Assembly: GCF_927797785.1 (NCBI RefSeq)
Contig: NZ_CAKMLL010000058.1
Location: forward strand, 1-47,191
Length of the DNA: 47,191 bases
Origin: Candidatus Nitrotoga sp. BS
Lineage (GTDB): Bacteria > Pseudomonadota > Gammaproteobacteria > Burkholderiales > Gallionellaceae
Reading direction: 5' to 3'
Made by a program: the position numbers and the translations under genes. Shown piece by piece: positions 26,985 to 36,939 of the stretch (position 1 is its first letter; each line of letters starts with the position of its first letter). The notes under the pieces are model-generated. The model was not told the DNA's origin. It saw only the letters and a list, made by a program, of their open reading frames with translations, and did no database searches.

Positions 26985-27470
26985 ATGATCAACAACCTCA
27001 CAAGTATAAAAGCTGGCCTTGCGTTAGTAATGCTTTGTTTGCTCTTCGGTATTGGTCTTGGCGTAACCTTCGGAGTCAACGAGGCTTTTTTCGAAACGTA
27101 TGTAGCTCAAGGGATTGCTGCGCACCCAGAACTTCATGATGCGAACAGCCCTAAAAAGATTTGGCGCTATGCCCAACGAGCACATTTTCACGCGACAGGA
27201 ATAGCCGCTTTCTCTATTGGTTTATTGCTGCTTGTTGCAGCGTCTAGTCTCAAGCAACAACTCAAGAAGATCGTCGCTTTACTCATAGGCCTTGGCGGCT
27301 GTTATCCGCTCGCTTGGTTTACAATGTTCGTCGTTGCACCATCTATAGGAACAGGCGCGGCACATACTCACCCGGTGACAGAAATGCTTACCTATGTTGG
27401 AGTTGGTGGATTACTGCTTGGTTTAGTACTTTTGATAGCCAATCTTTTTCTTGGATTGTTCAGTGAATGA
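26985..27470 (+). CDS. Unknown four-segment membrane protein
   Basis: I do not recognise this 161-aa protein. It has four hydrophobic stretches (about residues 9-29, 70-88, 93-118, 132-158), so it is an integral membrane protein. Histidines sit near segment ends: RAHFHATG before the second segment, and GAAHTHPVTEM between the third and fourth. These could bind a metal or haem, which is speculation. The ribosome-binding site TTGGAG is well placed before ATG 26985. It is a single gene between divergent ilvD and frmA, with 256 bp to frmA, so it is probably transcribed alone. Confidence 0.7.
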   Translation: MINNLTSIKAGLALVMLCLLFGIGLGVTFGVNEAFFETYVAQGIAAHPELHDANSPKKIWRYAQRAHFHATGIAAFSIGLLLLVAASSLKQQLKKIVALLIGLGGCYPLAWFTMFVVAPSIGTGAAHTHPVTEMLTYVGVGGLLLGLVLLIANLFLGLFSE

Positions 27471-27726
27471 AGCGATACATAACAGTTTATTTCAAGGATG
27501 AAAACGAGTTGCCCCTGAGTATTAATGGTAGATGTCAGTAGTGTCCGGCAATTTAGTTAACTATATTCAATTGGTTGCTGTTTTGAGGTGTAGTCATTCC
27601 AACTCCATATTTTTTAATAAGTGATTGATCATTGTTTACCCAAAAATTTCAGGTTTAGGCTGGCTGAAAATTTGCTAATTGTTAGAGCGCAGTTAATACT
27701 GCACAGCTATATTATGGAGCTCACTG

Positions 27727-28833
27727 ATGAAAACAAAAGCTGCAGTTGCATGGAAGGCTGGTGCGCCGCTGACGATAGAAGAAGTTGACTTGGCAGGGCC
27801 AAGGGAGGGTGAAGTGCTGGTCGAGATCAAAGCGACCGGGATTTGTCACACCGATTATTACACGCTGTCTGGTTCCGATCCGGAAGGTATTTTTCCCTCG
27901 ATCCTGGGGCATGAGGGCGCGGGCATCGTAGTAGATGTCGGTTCGGGCGTTTCCTCTCTTAAGAAATACGACCATGTCATTCCGCTATATACCCCTGAAT
28001 GTCGTCAATGCAAATACTGCCTGTCGCGCAAGACCAATCTTTGTCAAGCCATCCGCTCGACTCAGGGGCGCGGCTTGATGCCGGATGCTACTTCACGTTT
28101 CTCGATCGACGGCAAGCCCATCTATCACTATATGGGAACTTCAACTTTCTCCAACTACATCATAGTTCCTGAAATCGCTTTGGCCAAAATTCGTGAGGAT
28201 GCGCCATTTGACAAAGCATGTTACATCGGCTGTGGTGTGACGACTGGTGTTGGTGCCGTAGTTTTTTCAGCTAAAGTCGAAGCCGGCGCGAATGTAGTAG
28301 TGTTCGGACTGGGTGGCATTGGTTTGAACGTAATTCAAGGCGCAAAGATGGTGGGTGCCAACAAGATTATCGGAGTTGACATCAATCCCGATCGAATCGA
28401 GATGGCGCGCAAGTTCGGCATGACCGATTTCGTGAATCCGAAAGAAGTTGGAGATGTTGTTGATTACGTAATCCAACTGACCGACGGTGGTGCTGATTAC
28501 TCCTTTGAATGCATTGGTAATGTCACTACCATGCGGCAGGCACTTGAGTGTTGCCATAAAGGCTGGGGTCAGTCGTTCATCATTGGCGTTGCCGCAGCTG
28601 GACAGGAAATCAGCACTCGCCCATTTCAGTTGGTCACCGGTCGCGAATGGAAAGGATCCGCTTTTGGCGGGGCACGCGGCCGTACCGATGTTCCTAAAAT
28701 TGTTGACTGGTACATGGAAGGTAAATTGAATATCGATGATTTAATTACCCATACATTGCCGCTGGAGCGCATCAACGAGGGTTTTGATTTGATGAAAAGC
28801 GGCGAATCGATTCGTTCCGTCGTTCTGTATTGA
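27727..28833 (+). CDS. frmA: S-(hydroxymethyl)glutathione dehydrogenase (class III alcohol dehydrogenase)
   Basis: It oxidises S-hydroxymethylglutathione, formed from formaldehyde and glutathione, to S-formylglutathione with NAD. It is a 368-aa zinc alcohol dehydrogenase. Catalytic zinc ligands: C40 (GICHTDYYTLSG) and H62/E63 (GHEGAG), with the third Cys in YIGCGVTTG. Structural zinc cysteines: C92, C95, C98 and C106. The class III marker region IRSTQGRGLMPD is present, as is the NAD-binding GLGGIGLNVIQGA. GGAG precedes ATG 27727. It sits 12 nt before fghA, forming the two-gene formaldehyde detoxification operon. No frmR-type regulator lies beside it. Confidence 0.96.
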   Translation: MKTKAAVAWKAGAPLTIEEVDLAGPREGEVLVEIKATGICHTDYYTLSGSDPEGIFPSILGHEGAGIVVDVGSGVSSLKKYDHVIPLYTPECRQCKYCLSRKTNLCQAIRSTQGRGLMPDATSRFSIDGKPIYHYMGTSTFSNYIIVPEIALAKIREDAPFDKACYIGCGVTTGVGAVVFSAKVEAGANVVVFGLGGIGLNVIQGAKMVGANKIIGVDINPDRIEMARKFGMTDFVNPKEVGDVVDYVIQLTDGGADYSFECIGNVTTMRQALECCHKGWGQSFIIGVAAAGQEISTRPFQLVTGREWKGSAFGGARGRTDVPKIVDWYMEGKLNIDDLITHTLPLERINEGFDLMKSGESIRSVVLY

Positions 28834-28845
28834 ACGGACTGCGTC

Positions 28846-29697
28846 ATGCTTGAACTGACCAGTGAAAACGCATGTTTCGGAGGAGTGCAGAAATCCTATA
28901 CACATCATTCCGAAGAAATTGGCTTGCCGATGCGGTTTTCGGTATTTCTGCCGCCACAGGCGCAGGAAGGCAATGTTCCCGCCCTGTTCTGCCTGGCCGG
29001 CCTGACCTGTACGGAAGAAACATTCATGATCAAGGCAGGTGCTCAGCGTATTGCTGCGCAGCAGGGGCTGATGCTGATTGCGCCTGATACCAGCCCACGC
29101 GATGCCAAACTTCCAGGCGAAGCAGATAGCTGGGATTTCGGGGTCGGCGCAGGTTTTTATCTTGATGCAACTGAAGCACCATGGAACAAGCATTACCGTA
29201 TGTACAGCTACGTGCTGGAGCTATATGACTTGATTGTGCGGAAATTCCCAGTGCTGCCTTACGGTATTGGCATTACCGGACATTCAATGGGTGGGCATGG
29301 GGCGCTTGTCCTGGCGTTGCGCAACCCTGCTCTTTTTAAAACAGTATCAGCATTTGCACCGATCTGCGCACCGAGTCAATGTCCTTGGGGCGTAAAGGCA
29401 TTTTCTGCGTATCTGGGCAGCGAGAAGGAGAGCTGGCAGCAATATGATGCCAGTGCACTCATGGAGCAAAGGCACGCGCCATTTCCAAGCGGGATACTGA
29501 TTGACCAGGGTTTGAGCGATAAATTTCTTCTGGATCAACTGTTTCCGCAAGCGTTCGAAGCGGCCTGCAAAAAAGCGCAACAGCCCTTGGAGCTACGCAG
29601 GCATGCCGACTACGACCATGGGTATTACTTTATTTCAACATTCGTCGAAGAGCATATTCGATTTCACCATCGAAATTTAGGTGGGATCGCTCGGTAG
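28846..29697 (+). CDS. fghA: S-formylglutathione hydrolase
   Basis: An esterase D-type serine hydrolase that splits S-formylglutathione into formate and glutathione, completing the step begun by FrmA. The 283 aa carry the nucleophile S147 in GHSMGGHGA. The remaining triad members are expected in LIDQGLSDKF (Asp) and YDHGYYF (His). The oxyanion region CLAGLTCTEETF is typical. It starts 12 nt after frmA. Formate would be the product available for oxidation elsewhere. Identification is secure. Confidence 0.95.
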   Translation: MLELTSENACFGGVQKSYTHHSEEIGLPMRFSVFLPPQAQEGNVPALFCLAGLTCTEETFMIKAGAQRIAAQQGLMLIAPDTSPRDAKLPGEADSWDFGVGAGFYLDATEAPWNKHYRMYSYVLELYDLIVRKFPVLPYGIGITGHSMGGHGALVLALRNPALFKTVSAFAPICAPSQCPWGVKAFSAYLGSEKESWQQYDASALMEQRHAPFPSGILIDQGLSDKFLLDQLFPQAFEAACKKAQQPLELRRHADYDHGYYFISTFVEEHIRFHHRNLGGIAR

Positions 29698-29885
29698 AGA
29701 TAATTGAATATTAGGTCAGTGTTTGCAGATTTATTCATGTGGTTTCACACAATGTCTGAAGTCGGCGGTAGCATTGTTCTCATGTGACAGTGCGCATTTA
29801 CATTAGAGCAAAGCTGTCCATGAACCAAGATTGAGGATTAAAATTTTTTAAGTATATCTATTAATTTGTGACGCTATGATTGCCA

Positions 29886-29913
29886 TTGACACAATGGCTT
29901 GATACAGTACAGT
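29886..29913 (+). promoter_or_regulatory. Probable sigma-70 promoter of the HU-like gene
   Basis: TTGACA at 29886-29891, a 16-bp spacer and TACAGT at 29908-29913. This leaves a leader of about 20 nt before ATG 29940, which contains AGGGAG. The -35 is perfect and the -10 matches at 4 of 6 positions. Confidence 0.6.
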
Positions 29914-29939
29914 GTTTTTCAACTAAAGGGAGTTACACT

Positions 29940-30233
29940 ATGAATAAAGCGGAGCTGATCGATGTAGTAGCTAAATCCACAAAAAATACAAAGGTAAATG
30001 TTGAGGAGATACTGAATGCTTTGATGGCTGCTATACAAGCATCATTGGTAAAAAACGATAATGTACAGTTGATTGGCTTTGGTACCTTTGCAGTCGAACA
30101 GCGTGCTGCTCGGATAGGTCGGAACCCGGCTACTGGAAAAGAGTTGAAAATACCTGCCAAAAAAGTTGCGAAATTTAAAGTAGGCAGCAAGTTGAAAGAC
30201 GCAGTTGCTGGCGCAAAAGCTAAGAAGAAATAA
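29940..30233 (+). CDS. HU-family nucleoid DNA-binding protein
   Basis: A small histone-like protein that bends and compacts DNA as a dimer. The 97 aa start MNKAELIDVV and include the DNA-binding arm with GRNPATGKELKIPA, then a Lys/Ala-rich tail AGAKAKKK, slightly longer than the 90-aa HU. ATG 29940 is preceded by AGGGAG seven bases upstream; a TTG 60 bases earlier is in frame but falls inside the promoter, so it was rejected. It could be an HU-alpha/beta homologue; the tail and the single-gene context do not decide which. It is a strong, monocistronic-looking unit. Confidence 0.92.
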   Translation: MNKAELIDVVAKSTKNTKVNVEEILNALMAAIQASLVKNDNVQLIGFGTFAVEQRAARIGRNPATGKELKIPAKKVAKFKVGSKLKDAVAGAKAKKK

Positions 30234-30247
30234 TCAATGCAATTAAG

Positions 30248-30290
30248 CGTGTCCCTCACTAAATCGGGGGTGGGGGCACGTCGTTTCATC
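30248..30290 (+). terminator. Possible terminator of the HU-like gene
   Basis: CGTGTCCC at 30248-30255 pairs with GGGGCACG at 30273-30280 (one G-T pair), and a loose T-rich tail follows (TCGTTTCATCATTTC). It lies 15 nt after the stop codon. The tail is weak. Confidence 0.45.
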
Positions 30291-30487
30291 ATTTCTGAAT
30301 AAATACTCATGCCTCAGTTTTCGATATTATGCTCTAAACCCTGAAGTTCACGCTTCCCATCTTCACTATTTTTAGTCATCTGCTTAATGCTATTTTCAGA
30401 AATGCTGCGTGATTACGCTGAAATGTAATTAGCTAGTGTTTACCGCTGGATGACGTATCTACAAGGTATAATTACGCCCTGAATGTT

Positions 30488-30520
30488 AATTACGAGCATG
30501 GTCTTGCTATGCTCGTAATT
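30488..30520. repeat. Perfect 12-bp inverted repeat upstream of lepA
   Basis: AATTACGAGCAT at 30488-30499 and its exact complement ATGCTCGTAATT at 30509-30520 enclose a 9-nt loop. A TATAAT ends 15 nt upstream of the left arm. It could be a leader hairpin, an attenuator, a small-RNA terminator or a protein-binding palindrome. No long T-run follows. Confidence 0.6.
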
Positions 30521-30726
30521 TGTTATATTAACGTTGATATTGCCTATTATAATAAATATTATATTATATTCAATATGTTATAATTATAATACCGAAGTAA
30601 GGCAGCCTGTTAGTTAAACTTATTGCAAGATGCAAGAGATATGCGCAGATAAGTTAAAAGTTTTAATAAACGTACGCATGTTGTAGCACATGAAACATAA
30701 TATTTAGATAATCTGAGATTGTAAAA

Positions 30727-32520
30727 ATGCAACATATTCGTAATTTTTCCATTATCGCCCACATTGACCATGGCAAGTCTACTTTAGCCGACCGCATTAT
30801 TCAGTTGTGCGGAGGACTTTCAGATCGCGAAATGGAAGCGCAGGTGCTCGATTCCATGGACTTGGAACGTGAGCGCGGTATCACCATCAAAGCTCAGACA
30901 GCTGCGTTGCAATATAAAGCTCGTGATGGCCAGATATATAATCTCAACTTGATTGATACGCCGGGACACGTGGATTTTTCTTACGAGGTCTCACGCTCAT
31001 TGTCTGCCTGCGAAGGTGCGTTGCTAGTCGTAGATGCATCTCAGGGGGTGGAAGCGCAGACAGTAGCGAACTGCTATACCGCTCTCGATCTGGGGGTAGA
31101 AGTAGTGCCGGTGTTGAACAAAATTGACTTGCCGTCTGCCAACCCGGAAAACGCTATTGAAGAAATTGAGGAAGTAATCGGTATCGACGCGCACGATGCA
31201 GTACGCTGTTCGGCCAAAACAGGCGAGGGCATACAGGACGTACTGGAAGCTTTGCTTGTTAAAGTGCCGCCGCCTACAGGTGACCCGACTGCGCCGTTGT
31301 GTGCTCTGATTATAGATGCATGGTTCGATAATTATGTTGGTGTAGTGATGCTAGTTCGGGTTTTTAACGGTACTTTAAAACCCAAGGACAAAATTTTATT
31401 GATGGCTACTGGTTCGCAGCATTTGGCTGAGCATATCGGTGTATTTACGCCTAAATCACAGCCTCGTGATGTATTGTCTGCCGGTCAGGTCGGTTTTGTC
31501 ATTGCGGGTATCAAGGAGCTGACGGCAGCCAAGGTTGGTGACACCATCACGTCGGCAAACAGGCCCACAACCACAGCCTTGCCAGGTTTCAAGGAAGTGC
31601 AGCCACAAGTATTTGCTGGATTATTTCCAGTAGAGTCAAATCAATATGATGCTCTAAGAAATTCGCTGGAAAAGCTCAGACTAAATGACGCTTCCTTGCA
31701 GTATGAACCGGAGGTTTCGCAGGCATTGGGGTTTGGTTTTCGCTGTGGATTCCTGGGATTGCTGCATATGGAAATTGTGCAGGAACGACTGGAGCGCGAG
31801 TTTGATATGGATTTGATTACTACTGCACCTACCGTTATTTACGAGGTGGTGCAGCGGGATGGAACTATGCTGATAGTAGATAACCCATCCAAGATGCCGG
31901 ATCCGTCCAAAATCGAGGAAATCCGTGAACCCATTGTGACAGTCAATTTGTATATGCCGCAGGAGTACGTTGGTGCGGTAATTACATTGTGTACTCAAAA
32001 GCGCGGTATTCAGCTAGACATGAGTTATCACGGTAAGCAGGTGTTGCTGGTGTATGAGATACCTATGGCGGAAATCGTACTCGATTTCTTTGACAGGCTG
32101 AAATCGATATCACGTGGCTATGCCTCGATGGATTACGAATTTAAGGAATATCGTGCGGCCGATGTGACCAAGGTAGATATACTTATCAACGGTGAAAAGG
32201 TAGATGCGCTGGCGATTATCCTACACCGTAGCAACAGCCAGTTCCGCGGCCGTGAAGTCGTAGCCAAGATGCGAGAGTTGATTCCGCGTCAGATGTTCGA
32301 TGTGGCGATCCAAGCTGCTGTCGGTTCAAACATAATCTCGCGTGAAAATGTCAAAGCGCTACGAAAAAATGTACTAGCCAAATGTTATGGTGGTGATATT
32401 TCACGGAAGCGTAAATTACTGGAAAAACAGAAGGCTGGCAAAAAACGTATGAAGCAAGTAGGTAACGTGGAAATTCCGCAGGCGGCTTTTTTAGCAATTT
32501 TGCAGGTTGGCGATAAATAA
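30727..32520 (+). CDS. lepA: Elongation factor 4 (LepA)
   Basis: A ribosome-associated GTPase of 597 aa, proposed to back-translocate stalled ribosomes or assist initiation and assembly. G1 is AHIDHGKST (residues about 11-19), G3 is DTPGHVDF, and G4 is NKIDLP. The LepA-specific C-terminal domain begins near residue 490 and ends with [20 protein letters not shown]. The start ATG 30727 gives [16 protein letters not shown], as in relatives. It heads the lepA-lepB-DUF4845-rnc-era group. The lepB ORF follows within 20 nt. Confidence 0.98.
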   Translation: MQHIRNFSIIAHIDHGKSTLADRIIQLCGGLSDREMEAQVLDSMDLERERGITIKAQTAALQYKARDGQIYNLNLIDTPGHVDFSYEVSRSLSACEGALLVVDASQGVEAQTVANCYTALDLGVEVVPVLNKIDLPSANPENAIEEIEEVIGIDAHDAVRCSAKTGEGIQDVLEALLVKVPPPTGDPTAPLCALIIDAWFDNYVGVVMLVRVFNGTLKPKDKILLMATGSQHLAEHIGVFTPKSQPRDVLSAGQVGFVIAGIKELTAAKVGDTITSANRPTTTALPGFKEVQPQVFAGLFPVESNQYDALRNSLEKLRLNDASLQYEPEVSQALGFGFRCGFLGLLHMEIVQERLEREFDMDLITTAPTVIYEVVQRDGTMLIVDNPSKMPDPSKIEEIREPIVTVNLYMPQEYVGAVITLCTQKRGIQLDMSYHGKQVLLVYEIPMAEIVLDFFDRLKSISRGYASMDYEFKEYRAADVTKVDILINGEKVDALAIILHRSNSQFRGREVVAKMRELIPRQMFDVAIQAAVGSNIISRENVKALRKNVLAKCYGGDISRKRKLLEKQKAGKKRMKQVGNVEIPQAAFLAILQVGDK

Positions 32521-32539
32521 CGTAGAGGCGGAAACTGAG

Positions 32540-33343
32540 ATGGACTTTGCTTTAATTATGTTTGTATTGCTACTGATCACCGGTAGCGTGTGGTTACTGG
32601 ATCGCTGTGTGCTGCAATCGAAACGCACATCGTCCACAAAAGAACCTTGGTGGGTGGAATATTCCAAGAGTTTCTTCCCTGTTATCTTGGCGGTATTCTT
32701 GCTGCGCTCATTTCTGGTTGAGCCGTTCAAAATACCGTCTGGGTCGATGATTCCGACTTTACAGGTAGGTGATTTTATTTTGGTTAATAAGTTTACTTAT
32801 GGTATTCGTTTGCCCATCATCAGCAAGAAGCTAGTAGAAATCAACTCCCCAAGTCGAGGTGATGTGATGGTATTCCACTATCCAGAAAATCCATCATTAG
32901 ATTATATTAAGCGGGTGGTTGGATTGCCTGGTGACCACGTTGCATATCGCAATAAGAAGGTGTTTGTGAACGATGTACTGCAAGAACAACAGCCAGAGGG
33001 TGACTATAACTATGTGGAAACTGCATTGAACTTTGTGCATACAGAGCGTTATACAGAAAATTTGACTGGTCATAGCCATGCAATGTTGGTAAACCCCGAA
33101 GTGCCCAACATGCATATTGGTGCAGTGGCGGAATTCCCTTACCGGGAGAATTGTGCATACAGCGAAATGGAAATGCACTGTACAGTTCCAGCTGGACATT
33201 ATTTTATGCTTGGTGATAATCGCGATAACAGCCGAGATAGTCGTTACTGGGGTTTCGTGCCAGATAATATGATCGTTGGTAAGGCGTTCATGATATGGAT
33301 GAATTTTAATGATTTAAAACGTATAGGCTTATCCATTGACTGA
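32540..33343 (+). CDS. lepB: Signal peptidase I (LepB)
   Basis: The membrane-bound serine protease that removes signal peptides from exported proteins. From ATG 32540 (GAGG upstream) it has 267 aa. There are two N-terminal membrane segments (residues about 3-20 and 45-58), then the catalytic S69 in KIPSGSMIPTL and the general base K124 in DYIKRVVGLPGD. The box GHYFMLGDNRDNSRDSRYWG follows in the catalytic domain. An upstream in-frame start at 32507 overlaps lepA; it adds only a non-conserved tail and was rejected. It lies within the lepA operon. Both catalytic residues are intact. Confidence 0.96.
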   Translation: MDFALIMFVLLLITGSVWLLDRCVLQSKRTSSTKEPWWVEYSKSFFPVILAVFLLRSFLVEPFKIPSGSMIPTLQVGDFILVNKFTYGIRLPIISKKLVEINSPSRGDVMVFHYPENPSLDYIKRVVGLPGDHVAYRNKKVFVNDVLQEQQPEGDYNYVETALNFVHTERYTENLTGHSHAMLVNPEVPNMHIGAVAEFPYRENCAYSEMEMHCTVPAGHYFMLGDNRDNSRDSRYWGFVPDNMIVGKAFMIWMNFNDLKRIGLSID

Positions 33344-33364
33344 GGTTGCAAACGAAGGAGGCGC

Positions 33365-33742
33365 ATGATTAAAACAATAGCAAGCAGGCAGCGTGGCGTA
33401 AGTTTGTCTGGTCTTTTGATATGGTCAACTCTATTAATACTAGCGGCGATTGTCGGCATGAAGGTTATTCCGGCTTATGTTCAGGATGCCGAAATTAAAA
33501 GCATTCTTTCCACCATAGTGAACGATTCTGAAATGCAAGGGGCTCAATCTAAAAGTGTTCGCGAGTCGTTCAGTAAACGCGTCATGATGAACAATATTAA
33601 TGTAGTTACGGCGGACGATATTGAGATAGTCAAGGATGAGCGTGGCTTATCGCTGAGCATTAGTTATCAAGTCAAAATACCACTGATCGGGAATTCCAGC
33701 TTGTTACTTGAGTTCAATCCAAAAGGTTTAAAAAATAGCTGA
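33365..33742 (+). CDS. DUF4845 single-span membrane protein
   Basis: A 125-aa protein of the DUF4845 family, regularly encoded between lepB and rnc in beta- and gammaproteobacteria. It starts with RGVSLSGLLIWSTLLILAAI, one membrane helix that resembles a pilin-type N-terminus, followed by a small soluble domain (residues about 40-120). Its function is not known. A GGAGG precedes the ATG. The stop shares one base with the rnc start (TGATG), so translation is coupled to rnc. Confidence 0.85.
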   Translation: MIKTIASRQRGVSLSGLLIWSTLLILAAIVGMKVIPAYVQDAEIKSILSTIVNDSEMQGAQSKSVRESFSKRVMMNNINVVTADDIEIVKDERGLSLSISYQVKIPLIGNSSLLLEFNPKGLKNS

Positions 33743-34416
33743 TGAATCGTGATGCGCTGTGCAATCAGATTGGCCATGTTTTCACGCAATCGCAATTATT
33801 ACAGCGTGCTCTGACGCATCGCAGTTATAGTGCAGCACACAACGAGCGTTTGGAATTCCTAGGTGATAGCATACTCAATTGTGTCATAGCTAAACATCTG
33901 TATGACATTAATCCCGATTTGCCGGAAGGTGATTTATCTCGCCTACGTTCCAATCTGGTTAATCAGCAAACTTTGTTCATCTTGGCGCAGCAATTACATT
34001 TGGGCGAGTTATTATTGTTGGGCGATGGTGAGCGCAAAAGCGCTGGCTTTCGTCGCCCATCTATCCTTGCCGATACCATGGAAGCATTATTTGGCGCAGT
34101 TTTTCTGGATGCTGGTTTTGCGGCAGCAGAGAAAGTTGTACTCCGTTTGTATGTACCCTTTATCGCGCAAGCAGACGCGCAGACGATGGGTAAGGATTTT
34201 AAAACCTTGTTGCAGGAATATCTGCAAAGCAAACGTCTGGCGTTACCCAAATATACCGTGATTGCCACTCAGGGCGAGGCGCACGCGCAGCTTTTTCAAG
34301 TTGAGTGCCAAATTGAACAATTGAAATTAATCACGTGTGGTGAGGGTAGCAGTCGTCGCACCGCAGAACAGGTAGCAGCAGAAGTTGCTTACCGTCAAAT
34401 TGTGAGCCAGTTATGA
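33742..34416 (+). CDS. rnc: Ribonuclease III
   Basis: A double-strand-specific endoribonuclease for rRNA processing and mRNA decay. The 224 aa hold the signature [12 protein letters not shown] (residues about 34-45) with the metal-binding acids, the second acidic site in [15 protein letters not shown], and a C-terminal dsRNA-binding domain ([12 protein letters not shown] to AEVAYRQI). It overlaps the DUF4845 gene by 1 nt and era by 4 nt. All catalytic residues are present. Confidence 0.97.
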   Translation: MNRDALCNQIGHVFTQSQLLQRALTHRSYSAAHNERLEFLGDSILNCVIAKHLYDINPDLPEGDLSRLRSNLVNQQTLFILAQQLHLGELLLLGDGERKSAGFRRPSILADTMEALFGAVFLDAGFAAAEKVVLRLYVPFIAQADAQTMGKDFKTLLQEYLQSKRLALPKYTVIATQGEAHAQLFQVECQIEQLKLITCGEGSSRRTAEQVAAEVAYRQIVSQL

Positions 34417-35306
34417 ATGCAACAAGCAATTTCCACAGCGGCTTTATTGCCATTGTCGGTCGCCCGAATGTGGGCAAATCCACTTTGCTTAATCATCTGG
34501 TTGGCCAAAAAATAAGCATCACCTCACGTAAGGCACAGACCACACGCCATCGTATTACCGGAATATTGACCGAAGAGCACGCGCAATTTGTATTCGTAGA
34601 TACCCCAGGATTTCAGATGAAGCACCTTAATACTCTGAATCGAGGTATGAATCGTGTAGTGACGAGTAGCTTGCGAAACGTGAATGTCGTGCTGTTCGTG
34701 ATTGAAGCTCGGAATTTTGACGAGCGAGATCGCCAAGTAATGAGTCTATTGCCAAAAAATATGCCAGTGCTACTTGTAATCAATAAAGTAGATAACATGG
34801 AGAATAAATCAGAATTATTGCCATTTATTCAGGAGATAGCCCAGGAGTTTGAATTTACTGCTATCGTGCCAGTTAGCGCGAAGCAGAACAAGCAACTTGA
34901 CACCCTGTTGAATGCAATTCGACCCTACCTGGGCGAAGGTGAAAAAATTTACCCCGAAGATGAAATCACAGATCGAAATGAACGCTTTCTCGCGGCCGAA
35001 TTGGTGCGTGAAAAAGTCTTTCGTTTCACCGGTGAGGAGTTACCATATTCAGTCAGTGTAGTGATTGAACAGTTTAAAATAGAAGGAAAGCTGCGCCGAA
35101 TTCATGCTGCGATTCTCGTCGATAAAGATGCACATAAGGCGATGCTGATCGGTAAGAATGGTGAGAAGCTGAAAGAAATTGCCACTCAAGCTCGATTAGA
35201 TATGGAGACACTATTTGACGGAAAAGTCTATCTCGAAGTTTGGATTAAAGTGCGCAGTGGTTGGGCAGACAACGCGCAGGTGCTGAAAAGTTTGGGATAT
35301 GAATAA
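34413..35306 (+). CDS. era: GTPase Era
   Basis: A GTPase that binds the 3' end of 16S rRNA during 30S maturation. Of its 297 aa, the G1 loop is GRPNVGKST (residues about 16-24), G3 is DTPGF and G4 is NKVD. The C-terminal KH domain includes [17 protein letters not shown]. It overlaps rnc by ATGA. A 156-bp gap to recO follows, in which I see no gene; in many relatives recO follows more closely. Confidence 0.98.
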   Translation: MNATSNFHSGFIAIVGRPNVGKSTLLNHLVGQKISITSRKAQTTRHRITGILTEEHAQFVFVDTPGFQMKHLNTLNRGMNRVVTSSLRNVNVVLFVIEARNFDERDRQVMSLLPKNMPVLLVINKVDNMENKSELLPFIQEIAQEFEFTAIVPVSAKQNKQLDTLLNAIRPYLGEGEKIYPEDEITDRNERFLAAELVREKVFRFTGEELPYSVSVVIEQFKIEGKLRRIHAAILVDKDAHKAMLIGKNGEKLKEIATQARLDMETLFDGKVYLEVWIKVRSGWADNAQVLKSLGYE

Positions 35307-35462
35307 TTTTAATCTTAAGCTCTCTTTGCTTCTTCCTGCACCAACAAGAGATTTTCTGGTGTTGTCCTCACGGCTACGCAACGATTCTTCCTTAGCTGGG
35401 TGGTCAAAGCTGCTCAACTTGCGTTTGTTCTTCTGTAACAAGGAGAGGTAGGGAGGAGCAGA

Positions 35463-36197
35463 TTGCAACCGCACAAACACAGATTAGAAGACGAATCCGC
35501 TTTCGTCCTGCATAGTTATCCGTATCGTGAAACTAGTCTAGTTCTGGAAGTGTTAAGCCGGGAGCATGGTCGTGTGGCACTGGTGGCGCGCGGTGCACGG
35601 CGTCCGAGATCGGCGTTACGCGGATTACTGATGGGTTTTCAGCCATTACTGTTAAGCTGGTTTGGCAAACATGAGTTGCGTACCTTGCACCGTGCCGAGT
35701 GGCAGGGTGGTCAGCCGCAATTACAGGGAACGGCTTTGTTGTGCGGTTTCTATTTGAATGAATTGCTGCTCAACCTGATGGTGCGTGATGATCCGCACGA
35801 ACAGTTGTTTGATTACTACCAGCACACTCTGCAACGGCTAGCAAATGAAGCGAACTATGCTGCCATCTTGCGTTGTTTTGAAAAACATTTGCTGCAAGAG
35901 TTAGGCTATGCACTGTTATTGGCACAAGAAGCGGACAGCGGCGAGCCGATTAATTCTTTTGCGCCCTATCGGTACTTGCTTGAACGGGGTGCGGTTCGAG
36001 CCACACCAAATGATTCAAATATATCAGAGGGCATATTGATGTTGGGCAAAACCTTGCAAGATATGGCTGCTGATGATTACCGCGATGCAGTTAGCGCGCA
36101 GCAGAGCAAGCAGTTGATGCGTATGTTACTGAATCATCATCTTGCGGGTAAGACATTGCATACGCGCGAATTGATAAGGGATCTACAAAAAATATGA
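35463..36197 (+). CDS. recO: DNA repair protein RecO
   Basis: A recombination mediator that helps load RecA at single-strand gaps, with RecR. The 244 aa start with the OB-fold ([20 protein letters not shown]) and [20 protein letters not shown], followed by the helical domain. The start codon is TTG at 35463: GGGAGGAG lies six bases before it, and no ATG occurs earlier in the conserved part. The stop overlaps the pdxJ start as ATGA. The zinc-finger cysteines of some RecO proteins are not obvious here. Confidence 0.93.
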   Translation: MQPHKHRLEDESAFVLHSYPYRETSLVLEVLSREHGRVALVARGARRPRSALRGLLMGFQPLLLSWFGKHELRTLHRAEWQGGQPQLQGTALLCGFYLNELLLNLMVRDDPHEQLFDYYQHTLQRLANEANYAAILRCFEKHLLQELGYALLLAQEADSGEPINSFAPYRYLLERGAVRATPNDSNISEGILMLGKTLQDMAADDYRDAVSAQQSKQLMRMLLNHHLAGKTLHTRELIRDLQKI

Positions 36198-36919
36198 TCA
36201 AGCTTGGACTCAACATCGACCACGTTGCCACGTTGCGCCAAGTTCGGGGCACACGTTATCCCAATGTGATTCAGGCGGCGTTAATCGGCGAGGCTGCAGG
36301 TGCCGACGTTATTACGCTTCATTTACGCGAAGACCGCCGCCATATCCAGGATCGGGACGTAGAAATTCTGCGCGATATGCTGCAAACGCGTATGAACCTT
36401 GAAAGCGCCATTACCGACGAAATGTTGGCCATTGCCTTGCGTATTAAGCCGCACGATATTTGCTTTGTGCCAGAACGGCGCGAGGAATTGACCACTGAGG
36501 GAGGGCTGGATGTGGTGGGGCATTTTGATAGCGTGAAGCGCGCTTGTGAGTGCTGTGCGGCGGCGGGCATACGTGTTTCATTATTTGTGGACGCAGATGA
36601 AAAACAATTGGATGCAGCGCGGTCTGCAGGTGCTCCGGTGGTAGAGATACACACGGGAAAATATGCTGATGCAGCCAACGTATCGCATCAAACGCAAGAA
36701 TTGGCGCGCATTCAGCGCACAGTAGTGTATGCCCATGCTCTCGGTTTGCAAGTTAATGCTGGACACGGCCTAAACTATCACAATGTACAACCTATCGTCG
36801 CTATCCCTAATATATGCGAACTTAACATCGGTCATGCCATTATCGCCGAGGCACTTTTCATCGGCCTGGAGCAAGCTGTGAAAAAAATGAAAGCGCTGTT
36901 GATCGGTATTCATTCTTAA
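36194..36919 (+). CDS. pdxJ: Pyridoxine 5'-phosphate synthase PdxJ
   Basis: It condenses 1-deoxy-D-xylulose 5-phosphate with 3-amino-2-oxopropyl phosphate to pyridoxine 5'-phosphate, the last ring-forming step of DXP-dependent vitamin B6 synthesis. The 241-aa TIM barrel starts [19 protein letters not shown] and contains the conserved [28 protein letters not shown] and [12 protein letters not shown]. It is coupled to recO by a 4-nt overlap and lies 20 nt before acpS, the standard order. Confidence 0.98.
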   Translation: MIKLGLNIDHVATLRQVRGTRYPNVIQAALIGEAAGADVITLHLREDRRHIQDRDVEILRDMLQTRMNLESAITDEMLAIALRIKPHDICFVPERREELTTEGGLDVVGHFDSVKRACECCAAAGIRVSLFVDADEKQLDAARSAGAPVVEIHTGKYADAANVSHQTQELARIQRTVVYAHALGLQVNAGHGLNYHNVQPIVAIPNICELNIGHAIIAEALFIGLEQAVKKMKALLIGIHS

Positions 36920-36939
36920 AGCATGGAAGCTCAGTCACC

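Larger units (their letters stand above)
30234..30726. other. Long AT-rich intergenic region before lepA
   Basis: 493 bp without a gene that I can support. It holds the probable HU terminator (30248-30290), a TATAAT at 30467-30472 without a good -35, a 12-bp perfect hairpin at 30488-30520, and a very AT-rich block at about 30535-30600 with several TATAAT-like words, one of which may be the lepA -10. No tRNA or known riboswitch pattern was recognised. Confidence 0.5.

Noticed and set aside
35211-35480. 89-codon minus-strand ORF across the era-recO gap
   Set aside because: It overlaps both era and the recO ribosome-binding site and has no recognisable features.
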